Assembly (NCBI GenBank): GCA_031761405.1
Contig: JASEVX010000006.1
Location: 29,102,383 to 29,166,382 of the forward strand
Source of the DNA: Serripes groenlandicus
Taxonomy: Eukaryota; Mollusca; Bivalvia; Cardiida; Cardiidae
Length of the DNA stretch: 64,000 bases
Reading direction: 5' to 3'
The notes under the pieces are model-generated. The model was given only the letters and a program-made list of their open reading frames with translations. It did no database searches and was not told the DNA's origin. The position numbers and the translations under genes are program-made. This document shows, piece by piece, positions 1 to 27,000 of this stretch (positions within the stretch are counted from its first letter, which is position 1; each line of letters begins with the position of its first letter).

Positions 1-1
1 G

Positions 2-12378
<12,377 letters not shown>

Positions 12379-12919
12379 AGTTCGAGCAGTTTTAACTCAT
12401 TCCCTGGTGTTGAATTTAAGAAATAACTTAATTGAAATAGTCTAAGGAACACATGCGGAAATATAGACAAATGAATACCATTCTTGAGAAAGACTAGGGA
12501 CATAGTTTGAAAAGGACAGATTGCTCATTAAGATCATCGGCAATTTATTCCTTTCCATGGTATTTTCAAAAATTGTTTGCCATGTTTAAAAAGTCTTCTG
12601 TATTGAGAAAAGTTAAGATATTGTTATAAACTGTTGTCCATACTACTTGTGATGGTATTTGAAAACAATGTTGAAAGACACGAGATTTCGTTTTGTCTAA
12701 ATTATTCAATTTGTTTTACTTATTGTATTAGAAGGAATCTTGAATGAATAATCTGTTTGATTGTGTGTGTCATCACATGCCTTAGCAGATTGACATGTAG
12801 GGATCATTTCAGGGACTGTCTTCTCTGTTCTCTGTGTGTCTGCCACAATGTGACTTATTGGTAGGTAACATATGTTTCCTAGGAATATGTTTGTTTGTTT
12901 GTTTGCTTTCATGGTGATT
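12379..12919 (+). other. AFG2A 3' flank / probable 3' UTR
   Basis: AT-rich and non-coding. No canonical AATAAA was seen close to the stop. An ATTAAA lies near 13003 inside a SINE, and an AATAAA at 14990-14995. The true polyadenylation site cannot be fixed from the sequence. Confidence 0.4.
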
Positions 12920-13185
12920 TACCGCCTCGGTGGTGTCATGGTATATTGTCAGCCTTGATGAGGGAGGTTGCAGGTTTGATCCCCTACCGGATCATTCCAA
13001 AGAATTAAAAACTTGCCGTAATGGCTTTTTATCCCTGGCGTCTAGGGTTGTACGGTAAGCATAATGACTGAATCGCTAGTGTCAGGATAAATGGACCAGT
13101 AGTACTGGTAAATTACTCAGGAAATGCTATGATATAACTTCAAAATTGTTGAAAGCGACATAATACAAACCATAGAAACAAACAA
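12920..13185 (+). mobile_element. tRNA-derived SINE, near full length
   Basis: The head has an A-box-like TGGTGTCATGGTATATTGTC and a B-box-like GCAGGTTTGATCCCC. The middle carries GTGTCAGGATAAATGGACCA and CCAGTAGTACTGGTAAATTA. The 3' domain is GCTATGATATAACTTCAAAA followed by TTGTTGAAAGCGACATAAT. This copy shows the normal unexpanded order of parts that are amplified elsewhere in the window. Confidence 0.75.
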
Positions 13186-13226
13186 GATCATGCTGATTTA
13201 TGCCTTATTTCTTAAGATGACATCTC

Positions 13227-13438
13227 TTAATCCTTTCCCACATATAGACGCTTTCTGACGCCTCTGCTTTTTGAAAACAATTGTGACAATAAAAGAAGTT
13301 GCTCAAGACAAGCAATTTCACCTTTTGCCACGATATTTTCAACACCTTTCAATAATTAAAGTGTCATTTATAGAGATTTTTCATATTTTTGCCTATATGG
13401 TTTCAAAGTCAAATGTGTTTTATGTGGGAAAGAGTTAA
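13227..13438. mobile_element. TTAA-flanked MITE, opposite orientation
   Basis: Starts TTAATCCTTTCCCACATATA followed by GACGCTTTCTGACGCCTCTG, and ends ATGTGGGAAAGAGTTAA. The central hairpin is GAAGTTGCTCAAGACAAGCA. Confidence 0.65.
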
Positions 13439-13750
13439 CTAATTTGGCCAATTTGAATAAAACTTCATAGGAATGTTCTGTGGGTGCTTTTTTGTATGAA
13501 GTGCTGGAAAGGTTCAATTGTATTAGAACTGTTGTTACCATGGCACCAGAAAATGCTTGAAACCTAATACTATAATATTGAGCAGATTTCAATACAATTT
13601 TACAGAATTGTTTCTGCATCACTCTTTTCCAATATTGCCCATCCGTCAGGGCTAGTTTCACTTATGGTGCAAGCTAAGTATCATCTCCTCTGAAACAACT
13701 GGACCAATTTTAATATAATTTCACAGGCATGTTCCTTGGTTTTCCCTTTT

Positions 13751-14760
13751 TAGCTCACCTAAGCACGAAGTGCAAGGTGAGCTTTTGTGATCATCCGGCG
13801 TCGTCGGCGTCTGTTAACAATTTCCTACAAATGACTTCTCCTACTAAACCAACAGACAGATTTCAAAATAACTTCACAGGAATGGTCCTTAGGTAGTCCT
13901 CTTTCAAGGTTGTTCAAAGAAATTGATTCCAAGTAGAACTTTGGTTGCTGTGGCATCAGAAAAGGGGAAAATTGCCAAATCTTAAAAAATCTTCTTGTCC
14001 AAAAGTACTGGCCCGATTTGAAAATTATTTTGCACAAATGTTCCTTGGGACACTCTTTACCAAGATTGTTCAAATATTTCCAATCCGTTGAAAAACATGG
14101 CCGCCAGGGGGCGGAGCCTGTTTTCCTTATATGTGCATTGTTTAAACTTTAAAAATCTTCTTGTCCAAAAGTACTGGCCCGATATGAAAATTATTTTGCA
14201 CAAATGTTCCTTAGGGCACCCTTTACCAAGATTGTTCAAATATTTCCGATCCGTTGAAAAGCATGGCCGCCAGGGGGCGGAGCTAAGTTTTCCTTATATG
14301 TGCATTGTTAAAACTTTAAAAATCTTCTTGTCCAAAAGAACTGGCCTGATTTAAAAATTATTTTGCACAAATGTTCCTTGGGGCACCCTTTACCAAGATT
14401 GTACAAATATTTCCAATCCGTTGAAAAACATGGCGGCCAGGGGGCGAAGCTTGTTTTCCTTATATGTGCATTGTTAAAACTTTAAAAATCTTCTTGTCCA
14501 AAAGTACTGGCCCGATTTAAAAATTATTTTGCACAAATGTTCCTTGGGGCACCCTTTATGAAGATTGTTCAAATATTTTTGATCCGTTGAAAAACATGGC
14601 CGCCAGGGGGCGGAGCTTGTTTTCCTTATATGTGCATTGTTAAAACTTTAAAAATCTTCTTGTCCAAAAGTATTGGCCTAAAAAGAGTAAAAACTTTGAA
14701 AACTATTGAAGTTCTATTAAATCAGGTGAGCGATATAGGGCCATCATGGCCCTCTTGTTT
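13751..14760 (+). repeat. Pearl/Helentron-like cassette with 166-bp tandem units
   Basis: The 5' end is TTTTAGCTCACCTAAGCACG with a short hairpin. Four units of 166-167 bp follow (markers at 13991, 14157, 14324, 14490 and 14656), each with CTTCTTGTCCAAAAGTACTG and GGCCGCCAGGGGGCGGAGC. The 3' end has AGGTGAGC (14724-14731), which is the inverse of the 5' GCTCACCT, then the hairpin AGGGCCATCATGGCCCT and CTTGTTT. Confidence 0.7.
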
Positions 14761-15070
14761 CAAAATTGTTGATGACATTTATTGGTTTTAAAAATACGAC
14801 CTTTAGGGTGGGTGATGAGAATTTCCCTTAAATGCACACATTTAAATGGAGCCCATTTACATGTGAGCTTTACGGGCTATCGAAGCCATTTTTTTATAAC
14901 AACATTTTCAAAATATGTTTGTGTAAGTCAGTTCTGCTTGTGAAAGGGATATAATTGTTAAAGCAATATATATTCAACTGTGAAATGAAAATAAATTCTA
15001 TACATACTTTTGAGTGTTTCTGTTCATTGTTATCATAAAATTGTACATATTAAATGGTGTATCTTATTCC

Positions 15071-18000
15071 TAACACATGCCATACCTTAACCCCCTGTTC
15101 ACACATGCCAATACCTTAACCCCCAGTTCACACATGCCGATACCTTAACCCCCAGTTCACACATGCCAATACCTTAACCCCCAGTTCACACATGCCGGTA
15201 CCTTAAACCCCAGTTCACACATGCCGGTACCTTAACAGTTCACACATGCAAATACCTTAACCCCCAGTTCACACATGCCGGTACCTAACCCCCAGTTCAC
15301 ACATGCCAATACCTTAACCCCCAGTTCACACATGCCGGTACCTTAACCCCCAGTTCACACATGCCAATACCTTAACCCCCAGTTCACACATGCCGGTACC
15401 TTAACCCCCAGTTCACACATGCCGGTACCTTAACCCCCAGTTCACACATGCCAATACCTTAACCCACAGTTCACACATGCCAATACCGTAAACCCCAGTT
15501 CACACATGCAGATACCTTAACCCCCAGTTCACACATGCCCGTACCTTAACCCCCAGTTCACACATGCCGATACCTTAACCCCCAGTTCACACATGCAGAT
15601 ACCGTAACCCCAGTTCACACATGCAGATACCTAACCCCCAGTTCACACATGCCAATACCTTAACCCCCAGTTCACACATGCCTATACCTTAACCCCCAGT
15701 TCACACATGCAAATACCTTAACCACCAGTTCACACATGCCTATACCGTAAACCCCAGTTCACACATGCCAATACCTTAACCCTCAGTTCACACATGCAGA
15801 TACCTTAACCCCCAGTTCACACATGCCGGTACCTTAACCCTCAGTTCACACATGCCGATACCTTAACCCTCAGTTCACACATGCAGATACCTTAACCCCC
15901 AATTCATGCATGCCAATACCTTAACCCTCAGTTCACACATGCAGATAACTTAACCCCCAGTTCACACATGCAGATACCTTAACCCTCAGTTCACACATGC
16001 AGATACCTTAACCCCCAGTTCACACATGCCGATACCTTAACCCCCAGTTCACACATGCCGATACCTTAACCCCCAGTTCACACATGCAGATACCTTAACC
16101 CCCAGTTCACACATGCCGATACCTTAACCCACAGTTCACACATGCCAGTACCTAACCCCCAGTTCACATGTGCAGATACCTTAACCCCCAGTTCACACAT
16201 GCCGATACCTTAACCCCCAGTTCACACATGCTGATACCTTAACCAACAGTTCACACATGCCAGTACCTAACCCCCAGTTCACATGTGCAGATACCTTAAC
16301 CCCCAGTTCACACATGCAGATACCTTAACCCCCAGTTCACACATGCAGATACCTTAACCCCCAGTTCACACATGCCGATACCTTAACCCTCAGTTCACAC
16401 ATGCCGGTACCTAACCCCCAGTTCACACATGCAGATACCTTAACCCACAGTTCACACATGCTGATACCTTTACCCACAGTTCACACATGCAGATACCTTA
16501 ACCCTCAGTTCACACATGCCAATACCTTAACTCCCAGTTCACACATGCCAATACCTTAACCCTCAGTTCACACATGCCGGTACCTAACCCCCAGTTCACA
16601 CATGCAGATACCTTAACCCCCAGTTCACACATGCAGATACCTTAACCCCCCAGTTCACACATGCTGATACCTTAACCCACAGTTCACACATGCCAGTACC
16701 TAACCCCCAGTTCACATGTGCAGATACCTTAACCCCCCAGTTCACACATGCTGATAGCTTAACCCACAGTTCACACATGCCAGTACCTAACCCCCAGTTC
16801 ACATGTGCAGATACCTTAACCTCCAGTTCACACATGCCGATACCTTAACCCCCAGTTCACACATGCTGATACCTTAACCCCCAGTTCACACATGCTGATA
16901 CTTTAACCCACAGTTCACACATGCCAGTACCTAACCCCCAGTTCACATGTGCAGATACCTTAACCCCCAGTTCACACATGCAGATACCTCAACCCTCAGT
17001 TCACACATGCTGATACCTTAACCCACAGTTCACACATGCCAGTACCTAACACCCAGTTCACACATGCAGATACCTTAACCCCCAGTTCACACATGCTGAT
17101 ACCTTAACCCACAGTTCACACATGCCAGTACCTAACCCCCAGTTCACATGTGCAGATACCTTAACCCCCAGTTCACACATGCTGATACCTTAACCCCCAG
17201 TTCACACATGCTGATACCTTAACCCCCAGTTCACACATGCCAGTACCTAACCCCCAGTTCACACATGCAGATACCTTAACCCCCAGTTCACACATGCAGA
17301 TACCTTAACCCCCAGTTCACACATGCAGATACCTTAACCCTCAGTTCACACATGCAGATACCTTAACCCCCAGTTCACACATGCAGATACCTTAACCCTC
17401 AGTTCACACATGCCGATACCTTAACCCTCAGTTCACACATGCCGATACCTTAACCCACAGTTCACACATGCCAGTACCTAACCCCCAGTTCACACATGCA
17501 GATACCTTAACCCCCAGTTCACACATGCTGATACCTTAACCCACAGTTCACACATGCCAGTACCTAACCCCCAGTTCACATGTGCAGATACCTTAACCCC
17601 CAGTTCACACATGCTGATACCTTAACCCACAGTTCACACATGCCGATACCTTAACCCCCAGTTCACACATGCCAATACCTTAACCCTCAGTTCACACATG
17701 CTGATACCTTAACCCACAGTTCACACATGCAGATACCTTAACCCCCAGTTCACACATGCCGGTACCTTAACCCCCAGTTCACACATGCCAATACCTTAAC
17801 CCCCAGTTCACACATGCCGGTACCTAACCCCCAGTTCACACATGCCGATACCTTAACCCTCAGTTCACACATGCCGATACCTTAACCCACAGTTCACACA
17901 TGCCAGTACCTAACCCCCAGTTCACACATGCAGATACCTTAACCCTCAGTTCACACATGCCGATACCTTAACCCTCAGTTCACACATGCCGATACCTTAA

Positions 18001-21000
18001 CCCACAGTTCACACATGCCAGTACCTAACCCCCAGTTCACACATGCAGATACCTTAACCCCCAGTTCACACATGCCAATACCTTAACCCCCAGTTCACAC
18101 ATGCCAATACCTTAACTCCCAGTTCACACATGCCAATACCTTAAACCCCAGTTCACACATGCAGATACCTTAACCCCCAGTTCACACATGCCGATACCTT
18201 AACCCTCAGTTCACACATGCCAGTACCTAACCCCCAGTTCACACATGCCAATACCTTAACCCCCAGTTCACACATGCCAGTACCTTAACCCTCAGTTCAC
18301 ACATGCCAATACCTTAACCCCCAGTTCACACATGCCAATACCTTAACCCCCAGTTCACACATGCCAATACCTTAACCACCAGTTCACACATGCCGGTACC
18401 TAACCCCCAGTTCACACATGCAGATACCTTAACCCACAGTTCACACATGCCAATACCTTAACCCCCAGTTCACACATGCCGGTACCTAACCCCCAGTTCA
18501 CACATGCCAATACCTTAACCCACAGTTCACACATGCAGATACCTTAACCCCCTGTTCACACATGCCAATACCTTAACCCCCAGTTCACACATGCAGATAC
18601 CTTAACCCCCTGTTCACACATGCCAATACCTTAACCCCCAGTTCACACATGCAGATACCTTAACCCCCTGTTCACACATGCCAATACCTTAACCCCCAGT
18701 TCACACATGCAGATACCTTAACCCCCTGTTCACACATGCCAATACCTTAACCACCAGTTCACACATGCCGGTACCTTAACAGTTCACACATGCCAATAGC
18801 TTTACCCCCAGTTCACGCACGTAGATACCTTAACACCCTGTACACACATGCCGGTACCTTAACCCCCAGTTCACACATGTCGGTACCTCAACAGTTCACA
18901 CATGCAAATACCTTAACCCCCAGTTCACACATGCCGGTACCTTAACAGTTCACACATGCAAATACCTTAACCCCCCAGTTCACACATGCCAATTCCTTAA
19001 CCCCCAGTTCACACATGCCGGTACCTAACCCCCAGTTCACACATGCAAATACCGTAACCCCCAGTTCACACATGCCAATACCTAACCCCCAGTTTACACA
19101 TGCAAATACCGTAACCCACAGTTCACACATGCCAATACCTAACCCCCAGTTCACACATGCCAATACCTTAACCCCCAGTTCACACATGCCAATACCTTAA
19201 CCCCCAGTTAACACATGCAGATACCTTAACCCCCTGTTCACACATGCCAATACCTTAACCCACAGTTCACACATGCCAGTACCTAACCCCCAGTTCACAC
19301 ATGCAGATACCTTAACCCCCAGTTCACACATGCCAATACCTTAACCCACAGTTCACACATGCCAATACCCTAACCCCCAGTTCACACATGCCGGTACCTA
19401 ACCCCCAGTTCACACATGCAGATACCTTAACCCACAGTTCACACATGCCAATACCTTAACCCCCAGTTCACACATGCCAATACCTTAACCCCCAGTTCAC
19501 ACATGCCAATACCGTAACCCCCAGTTCACACATGCCAATACCTTAACCCCCAGTTCACATGTGCCAATACCGTAACCCCCAGTTCACACATGCCAATACC
19601 TTAACCCACAGTTCACACATGCAAATACCTTAACCCCCAGTTCACACATGCCAATACCTTAACCCCCAGTTCACACATGCAGATACCTTAACCCCCTGTT
19701 CACACATGCCAATACCTTAACCCACAGTTCACACATGCCAGTATCTAACCCCCAGTTCACACATGCAGATACCTTAACCCCCAGTTCACACATGCCAATA
19801 CCTTAACCCACAGTTCACACATGCCAATACCCTAACCCCCAGTTCACACATGCCGGTACCTAACCCCCAGTTCACACATGCCAATACCTTAACCCCCAGT
19901 TCACACATGCCAATACCTTAACCCCCAGTTCACATGTGCCGGTACCTTAACAGTTCACACATGCCAATACCTTAACCCCCAGTTCACACATGCCAATACC
20001 TTAACCCCCAGTTCACACATGCCGGTACCTTAACAGTTCACACATGCCAATACCTAACCCCCAGTTTACACATGCCAATACCTTAACCCCCAGTTCACAC
20101 ATGCCAATACCTTAACCCCCAGTTCACACATGCCAATACCTTAACCTACAGTTCACACATGCCAATACCTTAACCCCCAGTTCACACATGCCGATACCTT
20201 AACCCCCAGTTCACACATGCCAGTACCTAACCCCCAGTTCACACTCTATGTGAGAAAGTAGTCAGTGGCTTCGAAAGAATGTTGTGTAAGTACTGGTGTG
20301 GGAAAGCCAGGAAAACATGGGTAGGTGCACTGACCGCCGTGATATGACCAAAGCTGTTGAAAGCGGCGTTAAACTCCAAACAAACACATGCAGATACCTT
20401 AACCCCCAGTTCACATATGCCAATACCTTAACCCCCAGTTCACACATGCCAATACCTTAACAGTTCACACATGCCAATAGCTTAACCCCCAGTTCACACA
20501 TGCCAATACCTTAACCCCCAGTTCACACATGCAGATACCTAACCCCCAGTTCACATATGCCAATACCTTAACCCCCAGTTCACACATGCCAATACCTTAA
20601 CAGTTCACACATGCCAATAGCTTAACTCCCAGTTCACACATGCCAATACCTTAACCCCCAGTTCACACATGCAGATACCTTAACCCCCAGTTCACACATG
20701 CAGATACCTTAACCCTCAGTTCACACATGCAGATACCTTAACCCCCAGTTCACACATGCCAATACCTTAACCCCCAGTTCACACATGCCAATACCCTAAC
20801 CCCCAGTTCACACATGCCAATACCTTAACCCCCAGTTCACATGTGCCGGTACCTTAACAGTTCACACATGCCGATACCTTAACCCCCAGTTCACACATGC
20901 CGATACCGTAACCCCCAGTTCACACATGCCAATACCTTAACCCCCAGTTCACACATGCCAGTACCTAACCCCCAGTTCACACATGCTGATACCTTAACCC

Positions 21001-24000
21001 CCAGTTCACATATGCCAATACCTTAACCCACAGTTCACACATGCCAATACCTTAACCCCCAGTTCACACATGCCAATACCTTAACCCCCAGTTCACACAT
21101 GCCAATACCGTAACCCCCAGTTCACACATGCCAATACCTTAACCCCCAGTTCACATGTGCCAATACCGTAACCCCCAGTTCACACATGCCAATACCTTAA
21201 CCCACAGTTCACACATGCAAATACCGTAACCCACAGTTCACACATGCCGATACCTTAACCCCCAGTTCACACATGCCAATACCTTAACCCACAGTTCACA
21301 CATGCAGATACCTTAACCCCCAGTTCACACATGCCAATACCTTAACCCCCAGTTCACACATGCCAGTACCTTAACCCCCAGTTCACATGTGCCGGTACCT
21401 TAACAGTTCACACATGCCGATACCTTAACCCCCAGTTCACATGTGCCGGTACCTTAACAGTTCACACATGCCGATACCTTAACCCCCAGTTCACACATGC
21501 CGATACCGTAACCCCCAGTTCACACATGCCAATACCTTAACCCCCAGTTCACACATGCCAGTACCTAACCCCCAGTTCACACATGCTGATACCTTAACCC
21601 CCAGTTCACATATGCCAATACCTTAACCCACAGTTCACACATGCCAATACCTTAACCCCCAGTTCACACATGCCAATACCTTAACCCCCAGTTCACACAT
21701 GCCAATACCGTAACCCCCAGTTCACACATGCCAATACCTTAACCCCCAGTTCACACATGCCAATACCTTAACCCCCCAGTTCACACATGCCAGTACCTTA
21801 ACCCCCAGTTCACATGTGCCGGTACCTTAACAGTTCACACATGCCGATACCTTAACCCCCAGTTCACATGTGCCGGTACCTTAACAGTTCACACATGCCG
21901 ATACCTTAACCCCCAGTTCACACATGCCGATACCGTAACCCCCAGTTCACACATGCCAATACCTTAACCCCCAGTTCACACATGCCAGTACCTAACCCCC
22001 AGTTCACACATGCTGATACCTTAACCCCCAGTTCACATATGCCAATACCTTAACCCACAGTTCACACATGCCAATACCTTAACCCCCAGTTCACACATGC
22101 CAATACCTTAACCCCCAGTTCACACATGCCAATACCGTAACCCCCAGTTCACACATGCCAATACCTTAACCCCCAGTTCACATGTGCCAATACCGTAACC
22201 CCCAGTTCACACATGCCAATACCTTAACCCACAGTTCACACATGCCAATACCTTAACCCCCAGTTCACACATGCCAATACCTTAACCCCCAGTTCACACA
22301 TGCCGATACCTTAACCCCCAGTTCACACATGCCAATACCTTAACCCACAGTTCACACATGCAGATACCTTAACCCCCAGTTCACACATGCCAATACCGTA
22401 ACCCCCAGTTCACACATGCCAATACCTTAACCCACAGTTCACACATGCAGATACCTTAACCCCCAGTTCACACATGCCGATACCGTAACCCCCAGTTCAC
22501 ACATGCCAATACCTTAACCCCCAGTTCACATGTGCCAATACCGTAACCCCCAGTTCACACATGCCAATACCTTAACCCACAGTTCACACATGCCAATACC
22601 TTAACCCCCAGTTCACACATGCCAATACCTTAACCCCCAGTTCACACATGCCGATACCTTAACCCCCAGTTCACACATGCCAATACCTTAACCCACAGTT
22701 CACACATGCAGATACCTTAACCCCCAGTTCACACATGCCAATACCGTAACCCCCAGTTCACACATGCCAATACCTTAACCCACAGTTCACACATGCAAAT
22801 ACCGTAACCCACAGTTCACACATGCCGATACCTTAACCCCCAGTTCACACATGCCAATACCTTAACCCACAGTTCACACATGCAGATACCTTAACCCCCA
22901 GTTCACACATGCCAGTACCTAACCCCCAGTTCACACATGCCTATACCGTAAACCCCAGTTCACACATGCCAATACCGTAACCCACAGTTCACACATGCCG
23001 ATACCTAACCCCCAGTTCACATGTGCAGATACCTTAACCCACAGTTCACACATGCAGATACCTTAACCCCCAGTTCACACATGCCAATACCTTAACCCAC
23101 AGTTCACACATGCAAATACCTTAACCCCCAGTTCACACATGCCAATATCTTAACCCACAGTTCACACATGCAGATACCTTAACCCCCAGTTCACACATGC
23201 AGATACCTTAACCCTCAGTTCACACATGCAGATACCTTAACCCCCAGTTCACACATGCCAATACCTTAACTCCCAGTTCACACATGCCGATACCTTAACC
23301 CCCAGTTCACACATGCAGATACCTTAACCCTCAGTTCACACATGCAGATACCTTAACCCCCAGTTCACACATGCCGGTACCTAACCCCCAGTTCACACAT
23401 GCAGATACCTTAACCCCCAGTTCACACATGCCGATACCTTAACCCCCAGTTCACACATGCCAATACCTTAACCCTCAGTTCACACATGCCGGTACCTAAC
23501 CCCCAGTTCACACATGCAGATACCTTAACCCCCAGTTCACACATGCAGATACCTTAACCCCCCAGTTCACACATGCTGATACCTTAACCCACAGTTCACA
23601 CATGCCAGTACCTAACCCCCAGTTCACATGTGCAGATACCTTAACCCCCCAGTTCACACATGCTGATACCTTAACCCACAGTTCACACATGCCAGTATCT
23701 AACCCCCAGTTCACATGTGCAGATACCTTAACCTCCAGTTCACACATGCCGATACCTTAACCCCCAGTTCACACATGCTGATACCTTAACCCCCCAGTTC
23801 ACACATGCTGATACCTTAACCCACAGTTCACACATGCCAGTACCTAACCCCCAGTTCACATGTGCAGATACCTTAACCCCCAGTTCACACATGCTGATAC
23901 CTTAACCCACAGTTCACACATGCCAATACCTTAACCCCCAGTTCACACATGCCAATACCTTAACCACCAGTTCACACATGCCAATACCTTAACCCCCAGT

Positions 24001-27000
24001 TCACACATGCCAATACCTTAACCCACAGTTCACACATGCCAATACCTTAACCCCCAGTTCACACAAGTAGATACCTTAACACCCTGTACACACATGCCGG
24101 TACCTTAACCCCCAGTTCACACATGCCGGTACCTCAACCCCCAGTTCACACATGCCAATACCTTAACCCCCAGTTCACACATGCCAATACCTTAACCCTC
24201 AGTTCACACATGCAGATACCTTAACCCCCAGTTCACACATGCAGATACCTTAACCCTCAGTTCACACATGCCGATACCTTAACCCTCAGTTCACACATGC
24301 CGATACCTTAACCCACAGTTCACACATGCCAGTACCTAACCCCCAGTTCACACATGCAGATACCTTAACCCCCAGTTCACACATGCTGATACCTTAACCC
24401 ACAGTTCACACATGCCAGTACCTAACCCCCAGTTCACATGTGCAGATACCTTAACCCCCAGTTCACACATGCTGATACCTTAACCCACAGTTCACACATG
24501 CCAATACCTTAACCCCCAGTTCACACATGCCAATACCTTAACCCCCAGTTCACACAAGTAGATACCTTAACACCCTGTACACACATGCCGGTACCTTAAC
24601 CCCCAGTTCACACATGCCGGTACCTTAACAGTTCACACATGCAAATACCTTAACCCCCAGTTCACACATGCCGGTACCTTAACAGTTCACACATGCAAAT
24701 ACCTTAACCCCCCAGTTCACACATGCCAATTCCTTAACCCCCAGTTCACACATGCCGGTACCTAACCCCCAGTTCACACATGCCGGTACCTTAAACCACA
24801 GTTCACACATGCCAATACCTTAACCCCCAGTTCACACATGCCGGTACCTTAACAGTTCACACATGCAAATACCTTAACCCCACAGTTCACACATGCCAAT
24901 ACCTTAACCCCCCAGTTCACACATGCCAATACCTTAACCCCCAGTTCACACATGCCGGTACCTTAAACCACAGTTCACACATGCCAATACCTTAACCCCC
25001 AGTTCACACATGCCGGTACCTAACCCCCAGTTCACACATGCCGGTACCTTAACCCACAGTTCACACATGCAGATACCTTAACCCACAGTTCACACATGCC
25101 AATACCTTAACCCCCAGTTCACACATGCCAATACCTTAACCCCCAGTTCACACATGCCGATACCTTAACCCACAGTTCACACATGCCAATACCTTAACCC
25201 CCAGTTCACACATGCCGGTACCTAACCCCCAGTTCACACATGCCAATACCTTAACCCCCAGTTCACACATGCCGGTACCTTAACCCCCAGTTCACACATG
25301 CCAATACCTTAACCCCCAGTTCACACATGCCAATACCTTAACCCCCAGTTCACACATGCCAATACCTTAACCCACAGTTCACACATGACGGTACCTAACC
25401 CCCAGTTCACACATGCCAATACCTTAACTCCCAGTTCACACATGCCAATACCTTAACCCCCAGTTCACACATGCCGATACCTTAACCCACAGTTCACACA
25501 TGCCAATACCTTAACCACCAGTTCACACATGCAGATACCTTAACAGTTCACACATGCCAATAGCTTAACCCCCAGTTCACGCACGTAGATACCTTAACAC
25601 CCTGTACACACATGCCGGTACCTTAACCCCCAGTTCACACATGTCGGTACCTCAACAGTTCACACATGCAAATACCTTAACCCCCAGTTCACACATGCCG
25701 GTACCTTAACAGTTCACACATGCAAATACCTTAACCCCCCAGTTCACACATGCCAATTCCTTAACCCCCAGTTCACACATGCCGGTACCTAACCCCCAGT
25801 TCACACATGCAAATACCTTAACCCCCAGTTCACACATGCCAATACCTTAACCCCCAGTTCACACATGCCAATACCTAACCCCCAGTTCACACATGCCAAT
25901 ACCTTAACCCACAGTTCACACATGCCAGTACCTTAACCCCCAGTTCACACATGCCAATACCTTAACCCCCAGTTCACACATGCCAGTACCTTAACCCCCA
26001 GTTCACACATGCCAGTACCTAACCCCCAGTTCACACATGCCTATACCGTAAACCCCAGTTCACACATGCCAATACCTTAACTCCCAGTTCACACATGCCG
26101 ATACCTTAATCCCCAGTTCACACATGCAGATACCTTAACCCTCAGTTCACACATGCAGATACCTTAACCCCCAGTTCACACATGCCGGTACCTAACCCCC
26201 AGTTCACACATGCAGATACCTTAACCCCCAGTTCACATATGCCAATACCTTAACCCACAGTTCACACATGCCAATACCTTAACCCCCAGTTCACACATGC
26301 CAATACCTTAACCCCCAGTTCACACATGCCAATACCGTAACCCCCAGTTCACACATGCCAATACCTTAACCCCCAGTTCACATGTGCCAATACCGTAACC
26401 CCCAGTTCACACATGCCAATACCTTAACCCACAGTTCACACATGCAAATACCGTAACCCACAGTTCACACATGCCGATACCTTAACCCCCAGTTCACACA
26501 TGCCAATACCTTAACCCACAGTTCACACATGCAGATACCTTAACCCCCAGTTCACACATGCCAGTACCTAACCCCCAGTTCACACATGCCTATACCGTAA
26601 ACCCCAGTTCACACATGCCAATACCGTAACCCACAGTTCACACATGCCGATACCTAACCCCCAGTTCACATGTGCAGATACCTTAACCCACAGTTCACAC
26701 ATGCAGATACCTTAACCCCCAGTTCACACATGCAGATACCTTAACCCTCAGTTCACACATGCTGATACCTTAACCCACAGTTCACACATGCCAATACCTT
26801 AACCCCCAGTTCACACATGCCAGTACCTAACACCCAGTTCACACATGCAGATACCTCAACCCACAGTTCACACATGCCAGTACCTAACCCCCAGTTCACA
26901 TGTGCAGATACCTTAACCTCCAGTTCACACATGCCGATACCTTAACCCCCAGTTCACACATACTGATACCTTAACCCCCCAGTTCACACATGCTGATACC

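Noticed and set aside
12922..12985. tRNA genes (also 37170, 43705, 55187, 56930, 59790, 62238)
   Set aside because: Each has recognisable A/B boxes but lacks a proper acceptor stem and anticodon arm, and most are followed by SINE bodies. Called as SINE heads instead.
14990..14995. AATAAA as the AFG2A polyadenylation signal
   Set aside because: It is 2.6 kb from the stop with a SINE, a MITE and a cassette in between; possible but not supportable without transcript data.
16596..16835. Repetitive minus-strand proteins in the minisatellite (also 18942-19187, 23508-23747)
   Set aside because: The frame stays open only because 28- and 29-bp units alternate; there is no codon bias, splice or domain support.
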